The notes below the pieces were generated by a model. The model had not been told where the DNA came from, made no database searches, and worked only from the letters and a program-made list of their open reading frames with translations. From a virus, in IMG/VR virus record IMGVR_UViG_3300049629_001199, positions 1 through 22,387 of that record: a stretch of DNA of 22,387 bases; one strand, written 5' to 3'. The translations under genes and the position numbers were made by a program. Each line of letters begins with the position of its first letter. Within the stretch, counting starts at the first letter, position 1. Positions 1 to 5,477 of the stretch are shown one piece after another.

Positions 1-92
1 GCAATGCGCTCATCCTTGATTTTAATTTGAGACTGAAGGAATTCCTGTGTTGTGTTTGGTATTACTGTTACTGATGTTTCTGTTTGGTCCAT
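1..92 (-). CDS. Partial small protein, C-terminus outside window
   Basis: An open frame starts with ATG at 92 and runs off the left edge of the window. It encodes about 30 residues beginning MDQTETSVTVIPNTTQEF and then a charged stretch (QIKIKDERIA). An AGAGGG-like ribosome binding site lies a few bases upstream. The product is not recognised. It is the next leftward gene after the 50-residue gene ending at 271, with hairpin repeat copy 1 (168-191) in between, so it continues the leftward left-arm series. Confidence 0.5.
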   Translation of the reverse strand, partial: MDQTETSVTVIPNTTQEFLQSQIKIKDERI

Positions 93-167
93 GGGGGCCC
101 TCTTTCTGTTTGTTGGTTAATTCAATTGTACAGGTGCCCAAGGATATTTGTCAAGGGCCCTTGCGGG

Positions 168-191
168 GAGCAGTTTTGATACATACTCAGG
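168..191 (-). repeat. Intercistronic hairpin repeat, copy 1
   Basis: On the minus strand this reads CCTGAGTA, an 11-base spacer ending AAAC, then TGCTC. GAGTA pairs with TGCTC through one G-U wobble in RNA. It is one of four related hairpins (also 454-478, 954-978, 4527-4551). This copy is 79 bases after the stop of the upstream gene and lacks the outer T-A pair seen in the other three. Confidence 0.6.
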
Positions 192-270
192 TAGTTACAC
201 TTCTTGCAGTTGGTGTGAACTGGCTCTATAGTATTTATATGATCGCCCTAATCAGCCTGGCGAAGTCTAA

Positions 271-423
271 TTACTTTGCGTACTGGTATGTATACGATAG
301 GTGCTGGCTCTTATACTTAGCCAATTCGTTGGCGGTAGTTACGATAGCATGAGCCTTGATAGCAGTCTTATCTGTAAACTGGAGAATAGTCTTCTTGCCT
401 TGTGTGATAGTGAAATTATACAT
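271..423 (-). CDS. Small hypothetical protein (50 aa)
   Basis: Encodes MYNFTITQGKKTILQF..., 50 residues. I start it at the ATG at 423, which has an AAAGGA ribosome binding site, rather than at an in-frame upstream ATG. The latter would put coding sequence over hairpin repeat copy 2. The N-terminal beta-like stretch and the following helix weakly resemble the proteins at 5292-5477 and 7420-7608, suggesting a small paralogous family. Function is unknown. It lies between hairpin copies 2 and 1 in a leftward series. Confidence 0.65.
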   Translation of the reverse strand: MYNFTITQGKKTILQFTDKTAIKAHAIVTTANELAKYKSQHLSYTYQYAK

Positions 424-453
424 TTTAAATCCTTTTCGTTGAGTGGGGGTGGG

Positions 454-478
454 TGAGCAGTTTATCAACATACTCAGG
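454..478 (-). repeat. Intercistronic hairpin repeat, copy 2
   Basis: Minus strand: CCTGAGTA, 11-base loop (UG...AAAC), TGCTCA. TGAGTA pairs with TGCTCA through one G-U wobble. It begins 12 bases after the stop of the gene ending at 491 and precedes the gene starting at 423. A C-rich leader (ACCCCCAC type) follows. Confidence 0.65.
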
Positions 479-490
479 TTGTTGGTTTAA

Positions 491-913
491 TTAGAGATAC
501 TGAGCAACCGCATTATAGGTGCTAGTATTTACAGTTTCCTCATCTGTCATTTTAAGAATACGGATTGCGTTTTCCAATTCCTTCTTTGACTCACGATAAG
601 TGTGATGACCGATTTGCTCGAACTCACGCTCAGGCTCGGCAGGGAAAGTGCCTTCCTTAGTAACAATGTCGAAATCAACATTGAGAGTGTTGTTCCAATT
701 ACGATAGTTGGTGCGTAGGTTTTCAGCCTTTGAGAAGTTAGCAATAGCCCACTTTCCAATTTCCTTTTTCCATGCTTCGTGTGACTTCTGATACTTTGCT
801 TCGTTTGCTTCTTGTGTTGAGAAGTCTTTTTCTAACTTAGAAAGTGCGCTTTCTAGTGCCTTGATTACCTTTGGTGTTGCGATTTTAACTGAGATTGCTT
901 TTGCTCTAGCCAT
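491..913 (-). CDS. Hypothetical charged helical protein (140 aa)
   Basis: 140 residues, starting MARAKAISVKIATPKVIKAL. It is rich in Lys, Glu and Ala, with long predicted helices (roughly residues 15-60 and 95-125). There is no membrane segment and no cysteine cluster. I do not recognise a family. A basic N-terminus followed by acidic helices would suit a small phage DNA- or protein-binding factor, but nothing proves this. It sits between hairpin copies 3 and 2, and its leader carries an AAAAGAGAAA ribosome binding site. Confidence 0.8.
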   Translation of the reverse strand: MARAKAISVKIATPKVIKALESALSKLEKDFSTQEANEAKYQKSHEAWKKEIGKWAIANFSKAENLRTNYRNWNNTLNVDFDIVTKEGTFPAEPEREFEQIGHHTYRESKKELENAIRILKMTDEETVNTSTYNAVAQYL

Positions 914-953
914 TTGTTTCTCTTTTCTTTTGTGGGGTATTAGTTGGGGGTGT

Positions 954-978
954 TGAGTAGTTTTAATTCATACTCAGG
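954..978 (-). repeat. Intercistronic hairpin repeat, copy 3
   Basis: Minus strand: CCTGAGTA, 11-base loop, TACTCA, a perfect 6-bp stem. It lies 14 bases after the stop of the gene ending at 993 and 41 bases before the start of the gene at 913. Compared with copy 4 (TGAGCA/TGCTCA), the fourth stem pair has changed on both sides, which supports a real stem. Confidence 0.7.
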
Positions 979-992
979 AATAAACTATTTAC

Positions 993-1157
993 TTACTTAG
1001 CCGTCCAAGTTGTATAACGAGTTGCGCCATTTACATCTAACTTTACACGAACATTTCCATTAGCCTGTGGTGTAATCTCTGTGATTACTCCGCTGACCTT
1101 TGACTTCTGTGTCGTGAAAGTATCTCCGACTTTGTAAGTTGCTGTTGCTACTGCCAT
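993..1157 (-). CDS. Small beta-rich protein, GDxFTT family (54 aa)
   Basis: 54 residues: MAVATATYKVGDTFTTQK..., then VSGVITEITP, VRVKLDV and NGATRY. It aligns over its whole length with the product of 1263-1433: shared TYxxGDxFTTxK, VxGxI, TPxxN and NGAxR positions. The two are a tandem duplicate pair. The alternating hydrophobic pattern and conserved Gly residues suggest a small SH3/KOW-like beta barrel, but that is inference. Transcription is probably from the promoter at 1203-1232. Confidence 0.75.
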   Translation of the reverse strand: MAVATATYKVGDTFTTQKSKVSGVITEITPQANGNVRVKLDVNGATRYTTWTAK

Positions 1158-1202
1158 TTTGTTTCTCTTTTCTGTTTAGGGGTTGTTATTTGGTTATACC
1201 TA

Positions 1203-1232
1203 AGTATAACATTTTGGGGATAAAAATGTCAA
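1203..1232 (-). promoter_or_regulatory. Sigma70-type promoter, extended -10
   Basis: On the minus strand: TTGACA (1227-1232), 18-base spacer, TATACT (1203-1208) with a TGT extension. The start would be near 1196, about 40 bases before the ATG at 1157. The initial spacer TTTTTATCCCCA is shared with the promoter at 2737-2766. Confidence 0.75.
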
Positions 1233-1247
1233 ATCCATTTCGACATT

Positions 1248-1262
1248 TCTCACATTGTGAGA
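1248..1262. promoter_or_regulatory. Palindrome TCTCACA-T-TGTGAGA
   Basis: A perfect 15-base palindrome between the stop of the gene at 1263 and the -35 of the next promoter. It uses the same TCACA/TGTGA half-sites as the CRP-like sites elsewhere, but in reversed order and one base apart. It may be an operator or a short hairpin. Confidence 0.45.
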
Positions 1263-1433
1263 TTATTTGCTTGTCTTGACCATAGCAAGGCGTTGTGCGC
1301 CATTTGCCAAGATTAGACTAACTCTGGTAACCTTATTAGACATTGGTGTAAAACCTGCGATACGACCTGTAACGCCTGTCTTGCTGGTTGTAAATAAATC
1401 ACCAATTTGGTAAGTGTATCCGTGAAGTGTCAT
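1263..1433 (-). CDS. Small beta-rich protein, GDxFTT family (56 aa)
   Basis: 56 residues, starting MTLHGYTYQIGDLFTTSKTG. The start is the ATG at 1433, with an AAAGG site 9 bases upstream. Starting earlier would translate through the promoter at 1472-1498. It is a paralogue of the 993-1157 product, with the same TYxxGDxFTTxK opening, TP..N turn and NGAxR near the end. Function is unknown. Confidence 0.75.
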   Translation of the reverse strand: MTLHGYTYQIGDLFTTSKTGVTGRIAGFTPMSNKVTRVSLILANGAQRLAMVKTSK

Positions 1434-1471
1434 TGGGTCTTGCCTTTCTGTTGTGGGGGTTAATTGCTTAT

Positions 1472-1498
1472 AGTATAATTCTAGCAGAAAAATGTCAG
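1472..1498 (-). promoter_or_regulatory. Promoter upstream of the 1263-1433 gene
   Basis: Minus strand: CTGACA (1493-1498) followed by TTTTT as in the other left-arm promoters, then TATACT (1472-1477). The spacer is only 15 bases, so the -10 could be shifted by two. The CRP-like site at 1527-1542 is centred about 70 bases upstream of the expected start. Confidence 0.55.
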
Positions 1499-1526
1499 AA
1501 ATGCCAATCAAGGGAGGGTTTTGGGG

Positions 1527-1542
1527 TGTGTCCTTAATCACA
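1527..1542. promoter_or_regulatory. CRP-like site, one mismatch
   Basis: TGTGT-CCTTAA-TCACA, one base from the palindrome TGTGA-N6-TCACA. It is about 70 bases upstream of the expected start of the 1472-1498 promoter, similar to the positions upstream of the 5477 and 6467 genes. Confidence 0.5.
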
Positions 1543-1672
1543 TCTTAAAGGCGTGTCGCAACTTGACAAACCAAAAGTTTTGCCCACGTGGATCCTTGCA
1601 ATTTTTATTGGTGAAAAAATAAAAGTATTAACAACCAAAATAAAAATATTAATTGCAAGGAATTCATTTATC
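1543..1672. other. Gene-free island with GTGTCG/TTGACA, CACGTG and inverted repeat
   Basis: Holds GCGTGTCG near a TTGACA (1551-1570), CACGTG (1585-1590) and a 10-bp inverted repeat CCTTGCAATT (1594-1603) / AATTGCAAGG (1651-1660) around a 47-base AT-rich loop. The inverted repeat lies just after the stop of the GP88-like gene and could end its transcript, but it has no clear U tract. Confidence 0.5.
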
Positions 1673-2407
1673 TCATTTCTTAGTCGCAGAAAAAATTATG
1701 TCACTCTTAGAGTATACACACAATGAGCAAGAAACGCAAGCGGAGCCAGCGGATGAGATAAGTGGAATTTGTTTATTATTCTCAGGACACTTAGCAGCAG
1801 GCTTACCAATCATTTCTTTTACATCGGCTTGACCGATAGCAAAATTCTTAGCAAGGTATGCCATGCGAACACCGCTATTAATTTTTAGATCAACGGCAGT
1901 TTTAACATTCTCACTATCAGCAGAAAAGTAAAGTGATAGGTTTTCAATGTCTTTAAGGATTAGAGCAGCAGACTTAACACGAGTGTATACCCAGAATTGA
2001 ATATCAGGATTAAGTTTGATTACATCGGACCAGGCAGTGGCATAAGTATCGTTAAAGAAATCTCCGTCCCAGTGAATGCGAAATAGCATAGGTGCGTCTT
2101 TCTTTATACAATCAGCCTTGAAATCAGCAATCATCTCAGCAATGAGATTAAGCATAGTTAAATAGTCTGCGTCTTTTAGCAGGGCCCAATTGTGTAATAG
2201 GTTAACCTTTACGGTTGGGAATACCTTTTCGAGTTTTCCTGCGTAGCATACGCTTTCACATACACTAGTGGCACCAGGGCACGAGAAAGCCTTTCCAGCA
2301 GGTAGGCCAAAGGTATTTGCGATACTTGCTTGTTTTCCATTAGAGGTGACGGCATTAGCGACCTTTCTGTCTTTAGATCTTTTTAGTTTAAGTGTATTAG
2401 TAGTCAA
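1673..2407 (-). CDS. GP88-like cysteine-rich phage protein
   Basis: 244 residues. It resembles the actinophage Gene product 88 family: an N-terminal block FSCPGATSVCESVCYAG (C43, C50, C54), a central RIHWDGDF (about 110-117) followed by a helix and FWVYTRV (about 138-144), and a C-terminal cysteine group (C207, C224, C227, C230). Two Cys groups flanking a parallel-barrel-like core suggest an Fe-S or zinc centre. Biochemical function is unknown to me. The start is a TTG at 2407, overlapping the last 11 bases of the upstream gene, so translation is probably coupled. No strong ribosome binding site is visible. Confidence 0.75.
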   Translation of the reverse strand: MTTNTLKLKRSKDRKVANAVTSNGKQASIANTFGLPAGKAFSCPGATSVCESVCYAGKLEKVFPTVKVNLLHNWALLKDADYLTMLNLIAEMIADFKADCIKKDAPMLFRIHWDGDFFNDTYATAWSDVIKLNPDIQFWVYTRVKSAALILKDIENLSLYFSADSENVKTAVDLKINSGVRMAYLAKNFAIGQADVKEMIGKPAAKCPENNKQIPLISSAGSACVSCSLCVYSKSDIIFSATKK

Positions 2408-2573
2408 GGCCTAGACTCATTTCTAGAGCAATGTCTTCATTGTAGTGTGCGGACATTTCTTCTAGCAAGCAATGAGTACATTTTTCCTCATATGCGTCAA
2501 CGGCATTTTCTTTACATTCAGGGCAGGTTGTTGCGTAGTATTCATCATAAAATTCATCTGCGATATTTCCCAT
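2397..2573 (-). CDS. Small zinc-ribbon-like protein (58 aa)
   Basis: 58 residues, MGNIADEFYDEYYATTCPEC... CTHC..., with a CPEC (17-20) and CTHC (32-35) pair typical of a four-Cys zinc ribbon. The remainder is acidic. An AGGAGA ribosome binding site, supplied by the end of the upstream gene, lies 8 bases before the ATG. It overlaps the TTG start of the GP88-like gene by 11 bases in another frame, so the two are likely made together. Confidence 0.75.
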   Translation of the reverse strand: MGNIADEFYDEYYATTCPECKENAVDAYEEKCTHCLLEEMSAHYNEDIALEMSLGLDY

Positions 2574-2577
2574 GGGG

Positions 2578-2730
2578 CTATTCTCCTTTTTGTTGTTTAT
2601 CTAATTGTAGCATTTCTGACTGACATTTTCTACCCTTGCGAGTATATTTCTTTTTAGAGGGTACGGCAGAGGCAGCGTTGCTACGGCGTAATTCCATAAG
2701 CCTGCGTAATTCCTCTGGATTTTTCTTCAT
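2578..2730 (-). CDS. Small basic protein (50 aa), probably leaderless
   Basis: 50 residues: MKKNPEELRRLMELRRSNAA followed by a Lys/Arg-rich tail (PSKKKYTRKGRKC). Highly basic, so nucleic-acid binding is plausible. The product is not recognised. The -10 of the promoter at 2737-2766 ends six bases before the ATG, so the mRNA probably begins at the start codon. The 3' end carries the AGGAGA site of the next gene, five bases downstream. Confidence 0.65.
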   Translation of the reverse strand: MKKNPEELRRLMELRRSNAASAVPSKKKYTRKGRKCQSEMLQLDKQQKGE

Positions 2731-2736
2731 AAATTA

Positions 2737-2766
2737 ATCTTAGCATACATGGGGAAAAAATGTCAA
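2737..2766 (-). promoter_or_regulatory. Promoter giving a leaderless transcript
   Basis: Minus strand: TTGACA (2761-2766), 18-base spacer, TAAGAT (2737-2742) with a TGC extension. Six bases separate the -10 from the ATG at 2730. The spacer shares TTTTTT-CCCCA with the promoter at 1203-1232. The CRP-like site 2776-2791 lies directly upstream of the -35. Confidence 0.7.
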
Positions 2767-2775
2767 ATCTTAAAC

Positions 2776-2791
2776 TGTGACAAATCTCACA
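2776..2791. promoter_or_regulatory. CRP-like site, exact palindrome
   Basis: TGTGA-CAAATC-TCACA, an exact match to the CRP/GlxR-type consensus TGTGA-N6-TCACA. It is centred about 53 bases upstream of the expected transcript start at 2730. Confidence 0.65.
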
Positions 2792-2806
2792 GGGCGGGAC
2801 GTGTAG

Positions 2807-2842
2807 CACGTGGCATTTTTGTGCGGGGAAGCACACAAAAAT
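2807..2842 (-). terminator. Hairpin (possible terminator) and CACGTG
   Basis: ATTTTTGTG (2815-2823) pairs with CACAAAAAT (2834-2842), nine base pairs just downstream of the stop at 2850. No U tract follows on the minus strand, so termination is uncertain. CACGTG (2807-2812) follows three bases after the hairpin, as at other unit ends. Confidence 0.4.
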
Positions 2843-2849
2843 ACTTTAA

Positions 2850-3110
2850 CTATTCTTCATCTTCAATAAAAACATAAAACGGAATTGTATCAGTATAACT
2901 ATACAAGATAACTTCTTTTTCACCAAATTCGTTTTGAGTTTCTACTGAATAGTTATCTCCTGTTGAATCACTTTCTAAATAAATAACTTCAACAATGTCA
3001 TCACCAACTTTAATTAAATCGCCAATCATCAATTGGCTTGGTGTTAGATCATCAGCGTGAATTAGTTCCATAGCAATCATTGTATCAGACAATTTATTCC
3101 TCATCTTCAT
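2850..3110 (-). CDS. Hypothetical protein (86 aa)
   Basis: 86 residues, with MIGDLIKVGDDIVEVIYLES in the middle and an acidic C-terminus (FIEDEE). The VGD...VEV pattern suggests a small beta barrel. Function is unknown. It overlaps the upstream gene by 17 bases; an in-frame ATG at residue 3 is an alternative start. It is the last gene of the leftward operon that begins at 4249, followed by the 2815-2842 hairpin. Confidence 0.75.
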   Translation of the reverse strand: MKMRNKLSDTMIAMELIHADDLTPSQLMIGDLIKVGDDIVEVIYLESDSTGDNYSVETQNEFGEKEVILYSYTDTIPFYVFIEDEE

Positions 3111-3381
3111 AGTTATCTACTGGGTCAATGAACCATGATAAGTGGTGTTGGTCTACAATAGCATGGGCAGGGGCATGACTCATACCCTTATAGAATACGC
3201 CTTCAGGCATAGCAATAAATCGGTCATAGTCCTCATCATAGTATGCGTCAATAGCATCTATGCAAGGTTGCACCATGCTTAGTGGTACTGGTGGATAGTG
3301 ATTACCCTGTAAGTGATACGCTAACTGCGTTTCTAAATCTAATACGCTATCTGCTAATCCAATTGCTGTTACGCTTCCCAT
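3094..3381 (-). CDS. Conserved actinophage-type protein, HLQGNHYPPVP family (95 aa)
   Basis: 95 residues. The motif LAYHLQGNHYPPVPLSMVQPCIDAI (about residues 20-44) is one I associate with small proteins found widely in actinobacteriophages, where it has no known function. The C-terminal half is His- and Asp-rich (HAPAHAIVDQHH). Start ATG at 3381 is preceded by a GAGGAGAAA ribosome binding site inside the end of the upstream gene. The family membership is from memory and supports the host inference. Confidence 0.8.
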   Translation of the reverse strand: MGSVTAIGLADSVLDLETQLAYHLQGNHYPPVPLSMVQPCIDAIDAYYDEDYDRFIAMPEGVFYKGMSHAPAHAIVDQHHLSWFIDPVDNYEDEE

Positions 3382-3383
3382 TA

Positions 3384-3509
3384 TTATTTCTCCTCAATTT
3401 CTGCGACATAGGTTTCTAAATCTTCGGTTTTCCAATCAAACCAACGGACGGCATCTTCTTCGTTATCTGCCTCGATAGTTATGAAAGTAGTAAATTCGTA
3501 TAGTGGCAT
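3384..3509 (-). CDS. Small hypothetical protein (41 aa)
   Basis: 41 residues: MPLYEFTTFITIEADNEEDA then VRWFDWKTEDLETYVAEIEEK. One beta hairpin and an acidic helix are likely. It shares its opening style (YEF/YEY plus a beta strand) with the next upstream gene. Start and upstream stop share one base (TAATG). Its end supplies the strong ribosome binding site for the 3381 gene. Confidence 0.7.
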   Translation of the reverse strand: MPLYEFTTFITIEADNEEDAVRWFDWKTEDLETYVAEIEEK

Positions 3510-3727
3510 TATGCTTTTACCTGTACCCTTCCGTCACGATAAAATACTTTGGTGTAACACTTTCCTGTTGGAGTGTAAAGATTAACTGTTGAGTATTCGT
3601 TAGCAAGTCCCCAATCAGTAAATCGAAAAAAACTTTCCCATGCGCCAAATTCATTTTCATAGCGTTGTTCCCAATGAGGTTGTGCCTCTGAGTCATACTG
3701 GCAAGTGATTAAGTATTCATAGTCCAT
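3509..3727 (-). CDS. Hypothetical protein (72 aa)
   Basis: 72 residues: MDYEYLITCQYDSEAQPHWE, then aromatic-rich AWESFFRFTDWGLANEY and a beta-rich end (LYTPTGKCYTKVFYRDGRVQV). No motif is recognised. Linked by TAATG overlaps to both neighbours, so it is probably translated by coupling within the 4249-2850 operon. Confidence 0.7.
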   Translation of the reverse strand: MDYEYLITCQYDSEAQPHWEQRYENEFGAWESFFRFTDWGLANEYSTVNLYTPTGKCYTKVFYRDGRVQVKA

Positions 3728-3870
3728 TATTCTGCCTCTTTCGTTGTAAATAGTGCGCCTTCATTAAGTAAGCCTAACTCTAAATTAAACAATTCATCGC
3801 TATTAGCCTGAGACAAGTCTATCCAACCTGCGCCCTCGTTGTCAATTCTAAAAATTTCAATGTATCCCAT
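3727..3870 (-). CDS. Small hypothetical protein (47 aa)
   Basis: 47 residues: MGYIEIFRIDNEGAGWIDLS..., acidic overall. The open frame fits exactly between its neighbours, with a shared-base TAATG at each end. That exact packing is the main evidence that it is a real gene. Function is unknown. Confidence 0.65.
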   Translation of the reverse strand: MGYIEIFRIDNEGAGWIDLSQANSDELFNLELGLLNEGALFTTKEAE

Positions 3871-4037
3871 TAGTGTTGTTCCTCGCAATTCTGTGTATAG
3901 TCAAACTCGTGGTAATAGCAACCCATAGCCTCGCCGTGGGCTTTACAAGTGTATTTAAATTGTGACTCATCACAACAAAATCTCATCTCATCTTTAATTA
4001 AATAAAACTCGTTTTCGTCAATGTATTCTTTTAGCAT
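3870..4037 (-). CDS. Small Cys/His-rich protein (55 aa)
   Basis: 55 residues: MLKEYIDENEFYLIKDEMRF, then CCDESQFKYTCKAHGEAMGC and a His/Cys-containing tail. Six cysteines and several histidines suggest metal binding. It starts and ends with TAATG overlaps. Function is unknown; it is one of several Cys-cluster miniproteins in this arm. Confidence 0.7.
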   Translation of the reverse strand: MLKEYIDENEFYLIKDEMRFCCDESQFKYTCKAHGEAMGCYYHEFDYTQNCEEQH

Positions 4038-4249
4038 TAGTCATTTATCCTTACTGCGAGAATACGATAAGTATCTTTTAGATTAAGTGGGGCTGAGTAG
4101 TGAGGGCGAACCTGAACACGATAACTTTCTGTATCTGTTCCATACCAGACATCAGACTTTTCTGCTGAGATAATTTCTCCCTTTAGTGTGCGAGAGTGAT
4201 AAGTTTTTCCTACAAGTAGGCTTTCGATAGTGTAGACATTTGCGGACAT
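4037..4249 (-). CDS. Hypothetical protein (70 aa), first gene of operon
   Basis: 70 residues: MSANVYTIESLLVGKTYHSRT..., beta-rich with no recognised domain. An AAAGAGG ribosome binding site precedes the ATG. It is the first of seven tightly linked leftward genes (4249 to 2850), driven by the promoter-like block at 4281-4303. Confidence 0.75.
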   Translation of the reverse strand: MSANVYTIESLLVGKTYHSRTLKGEIISAEKSDVWYGTDTESYRVQVRPHYSAPLNLKDTYRILAVRIND

Positions 4250-4280
4250 TTATTGCCTCTTTCTTTTTGTTGATAATTCT

Positions 4281-4303
4281 ATCCTATCATAGGGGTCTGA
4301 CAT
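4281..4303 (-). promoter_or_regulatory. TTGTCAG-class promoter, variant copy
   Basis: Minus strand: ATGTCAGACCCC..., then TGA-TAGGAT (4281-4286). It has the same 11-base gap between the TGTCA hexamer and the -10 as the copies at 5509-5531, 6523-6545 and 7001-7023. Alternatively, TAGAAT at 4276-4281 could be the -10, with ATGTCA as a -35 at 16 bases. Confidence 0.5.
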
Positions 4304-4434
4304 TTTCGGTTAGACACGCCGTATGCGGATAGACTTTCTTTTATTTATTTTTTCTTACTATGTAAGTCTAGCCTATTACTCATAAATTATCAACCTACTA
4401 GCGAGTAATCTTAAATAGTGAGACGCTCAAGTCG

Positions 4435-4450
4435 TGTGATTAATCTCACA
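4435..4450. promoter_or_regulatory. CRP-like site, exact palindrome
   Basis: TGTGA-TTAATC-TCACA. An exact match to TGTGA-N6-TCACA, but about 168 bases upstream of the expected start of the 4249 operon, farther than the other copies. Confidence 0.6.
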
Positions 4451-4489
4451 AAATTTCGGGAGTGTCGTAACCAACATCATAAATCACCC

Positions 4490-4510
4490 TGTGTATAACC
4501 CTGTGGATAA
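4490..4510 (-). promoter_or_regulatory. Two tandem DnaA-box-like sites
   Basis: TGTGTATAA (4490-4498) and TGTGGATAA (4502-4510) are the complements of TTATACACA and TTATCCACA. Both fit the bacterial DnaA-box consensus TTATNCACA. They lie in the same orientation, 12 bases apart, next to an AT-rich stretch. Confidence 0.55.
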
Positions 4511-4526
4511 ACCCCACGTGAAATTT

Positions 4527-4551
4527 TGAGCAGTTTTTATTCATGCTCAGG
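4527..4551 (-). repeat. Intercistronic hairpin repeat, copy 4
   Basis: Minus strand: CCTGAGCA, 11-base loop (UGAAUAAAAAC), TGCTCA. A perfect 6-bp stem that differs from copy 3 by a compensated base pair. It starts eight bases after the stop of the gene ending at 4560. Confidence 0.7.
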
Positions 4552-4559
4552 AATTTATT

Positions 4560-4712
4560 TTATTTTTTAAGTCGTTCAGTTCGCAAAGCAACTTGAAGTC
4601 TGCGAATTTCTTTTTGTTGTTCTACATTTTGTTTCCAAAATAATAACATCATTGAAAGAGATCCAGCCAAAGCAATTACAATTGCAATTAGTGTTCCGTT
4701 ATCTAAAATCAT
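4560..4712 (-). CDS. Small single-pass membrane protein (50 aa)
   Basis: 50 residues: MILDNGTLIAIVIALAGSLS then MMLLFWKQNVEQQKEIRRLQ. One hydrophobic membrane segment (about residues 4-26) is followed by a charged coiled-coil-like helix. ATGA overlap with the upstream gene. Small membrane proteins of this shape occur in phages as lysis accessories or superinfection factors; I cannot choose. It is the last gene of the 5477-4560 operon. Confidence 0.7.
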   Translation of the reverse strand: MILDNGTLIAIVIALAGSLSMMLLFWKQNVEQQKEIRRLQVALRTERLKK

Positions 4713-4909
4713 TTACTCATCTCCAATTCTTTATAGCAAGCAAGAGCAAATCTGTTTGCGTCAAATCTTGGATTATCTGTTTCAAACATTAGAGAAAATT
4801 CATCCACTAAATCAGCGAACAGCATTTCTCCTTGCTCATCAAAAACAGATGTAGCAAAGTAATTGCTAAGAATTTCGGCAACCTTTACATAGTCTTTACG
4901 AGTCATCAT
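4709..4909 (-). CDS. Hypothetical protein (66 aa)
   Basis: 66 residues: MMTRKDYVKVAEILSNYFAT..., entirely helical in appearance. The pattern resembles small phage proteins beginning with a YxxVAExL helix and ending in FDxxRFxxAC, but I do not know a function. ATGA overlap with the membrane protein downstream and a one-base overlap with the upstream gene. Confidence 0.75.
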   Translation of the reverse strand: MMTRKDYVKVAEILSNYFATSVFDEQGEMLFADLVDEFSLMFETDNPRFDANRFALACYKELEMSK

Positions 4910-5115
4910 TATTCGGCCACCTTTAGAATTGCGTAGGACCCACGAGCATTTATCTCGTCAAGTGTTTCTTTTAGCGCAGGCGCTACTAAATCTTTTAGCA
5001 TTCCCTCAAGCATAGCAATTAAATCTGAGTGAGGTATCGATAAGGCATGTTGTGCCACTGGATGAGTTTCATCAAACTCTGTTACGAACTTTAGTGAGTG
5101 TTCTACTTTTACCAT
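4909..5115 (-). CDS. Hypothetical protein (68 aa)
   Basis: 68 residues: MVKVEHSLKFVTEFDETHPV then an amphipathic helical middle (LIAMLEGMLKDLVAPALKETL). No motif is recognised. An AGGAAAT ribosome binding site precedes the ATG. It is the third gene of the 5477-4560 operon. Confidence 0.75.
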   Translation of the reverse strand: MVKVEHSLKFVTEFDETHPVAQHALSIPHSDLIAMLEGMLKDLVAPALKETLDEINARGSYAILKVAE

Positions 5116-5135
5116 TTATTTTATTTCCTATTCTT

Positions 5136-5291
5136 TTAGTTTGCTTCGGGTGTGTTAAATAAGTTTAAGTCTTGTTCCATACCGAAATCGCATACGCAAG
5201 TTTCGACATCGAAATTATCATTATCGCCAAAAAAGATTAAACCTGTTGAGTGGCATTCCTCGCAGGGAATTGTTAAGACGGAGTTTATCAT
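5136..5291 (-). CDS. Small CxxCH...CxC zinc-binding-like protein (51 aa)
   Basis: 51 residues: MINSVLTIPCEECHSTGLIF, then acidic GDNDNFDVETCVCDFG. The CEECH (10-14) and CVC (32-34) groups look like a zinc-finger or DnaJ-like half-module. The start codon follows the stop of the upstream gene without a gap (TAAATG). Function is unknown. Confidence 0.7.
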   Translation of the reverse strand: MINSVLTIPCEECHSTGLIFFGDNDNFDVETCVCDFGMEQDLNLFNTPEAN

Positions 5292-5477
5292 TTATAGAAC
5301 CGCCTTTCCTCTAAGAACACCGCTAACGCCTAAAGCGTCACACGACATTTTTACAGATACGCCAACAGGTAATTGTGTTGGATAAGTTGAGATGAATTGA
5401 GCAACCGCACCTTTAGAGGCAAGGCTGATTTTTTTGGTAGAACCTGTAAAGGTTTCTAGTGTTATAGTGTAAGTCAT
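5292..5477 (-). CDS. Small hypothetical protein, LPxGxxV family (61 aa)
   Basis: 61 residues: MTYTITLETFTGSTKKISLA..., ISTYPTQLPVGVSVKMSCDA, then SGVLRGKAVL. It aligns along its length with the product of 7420-7608: TL.T..GTTK, FI, LP.G..V, G..SG and GKA. The two lie in divergent operons. Start at ATG 5477 with a GAAAGG ribosome binding site; a longer in-frame start would run into the promoter. First gene of the 5477-4560 operon. Confidence 0.75.
   Translation of the reverse strand: MTYTITLETFTGSTKKISLASKGAVAQFISTYPTQLPVGVSVKMSCDALGVSGVLRGKAVL

Larger units (their letters stand above)
4250..4559. other. Gene-free regulatory island, possible replication region
   Basis: About 310 bases without a gene. 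From right to left it contains hairpin copy 4, CACGTG (4515-4520), two DnaA-box-like sites, a CRP-like palindrome, an inverted repeat ATTACTC (4375-4381) / GAGTAAT (4403-4409), a small hairpin CTTAC-TAT-GTAAG (4354-4366), an AT-rich run (4341-4353), GACACGCCGT (4313-4322) and the promoter for the 4249 gene. Confidence 0.6.

Noticed and set aside
47-352. Hydrophobic 101-residue forward ORF
   Set aside because: Lies antisense to the partial gene 1-92, a hairpin repeat and the 50-residue gene, which have better start signals. All genes here are leftward.
454-978. Interpreting the four repeated hairpins as Rho-independent terminators
   Set aside because: Stems are only six pairs with an 11-base loop and are followed by A/C-rich sequence, not a U tract.
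2472-2657. Forward hydrophobic ORF of 61 residues
   Set aside because: Antisense to two leftward genes with good starts (2397-2573 and 2578-2730).
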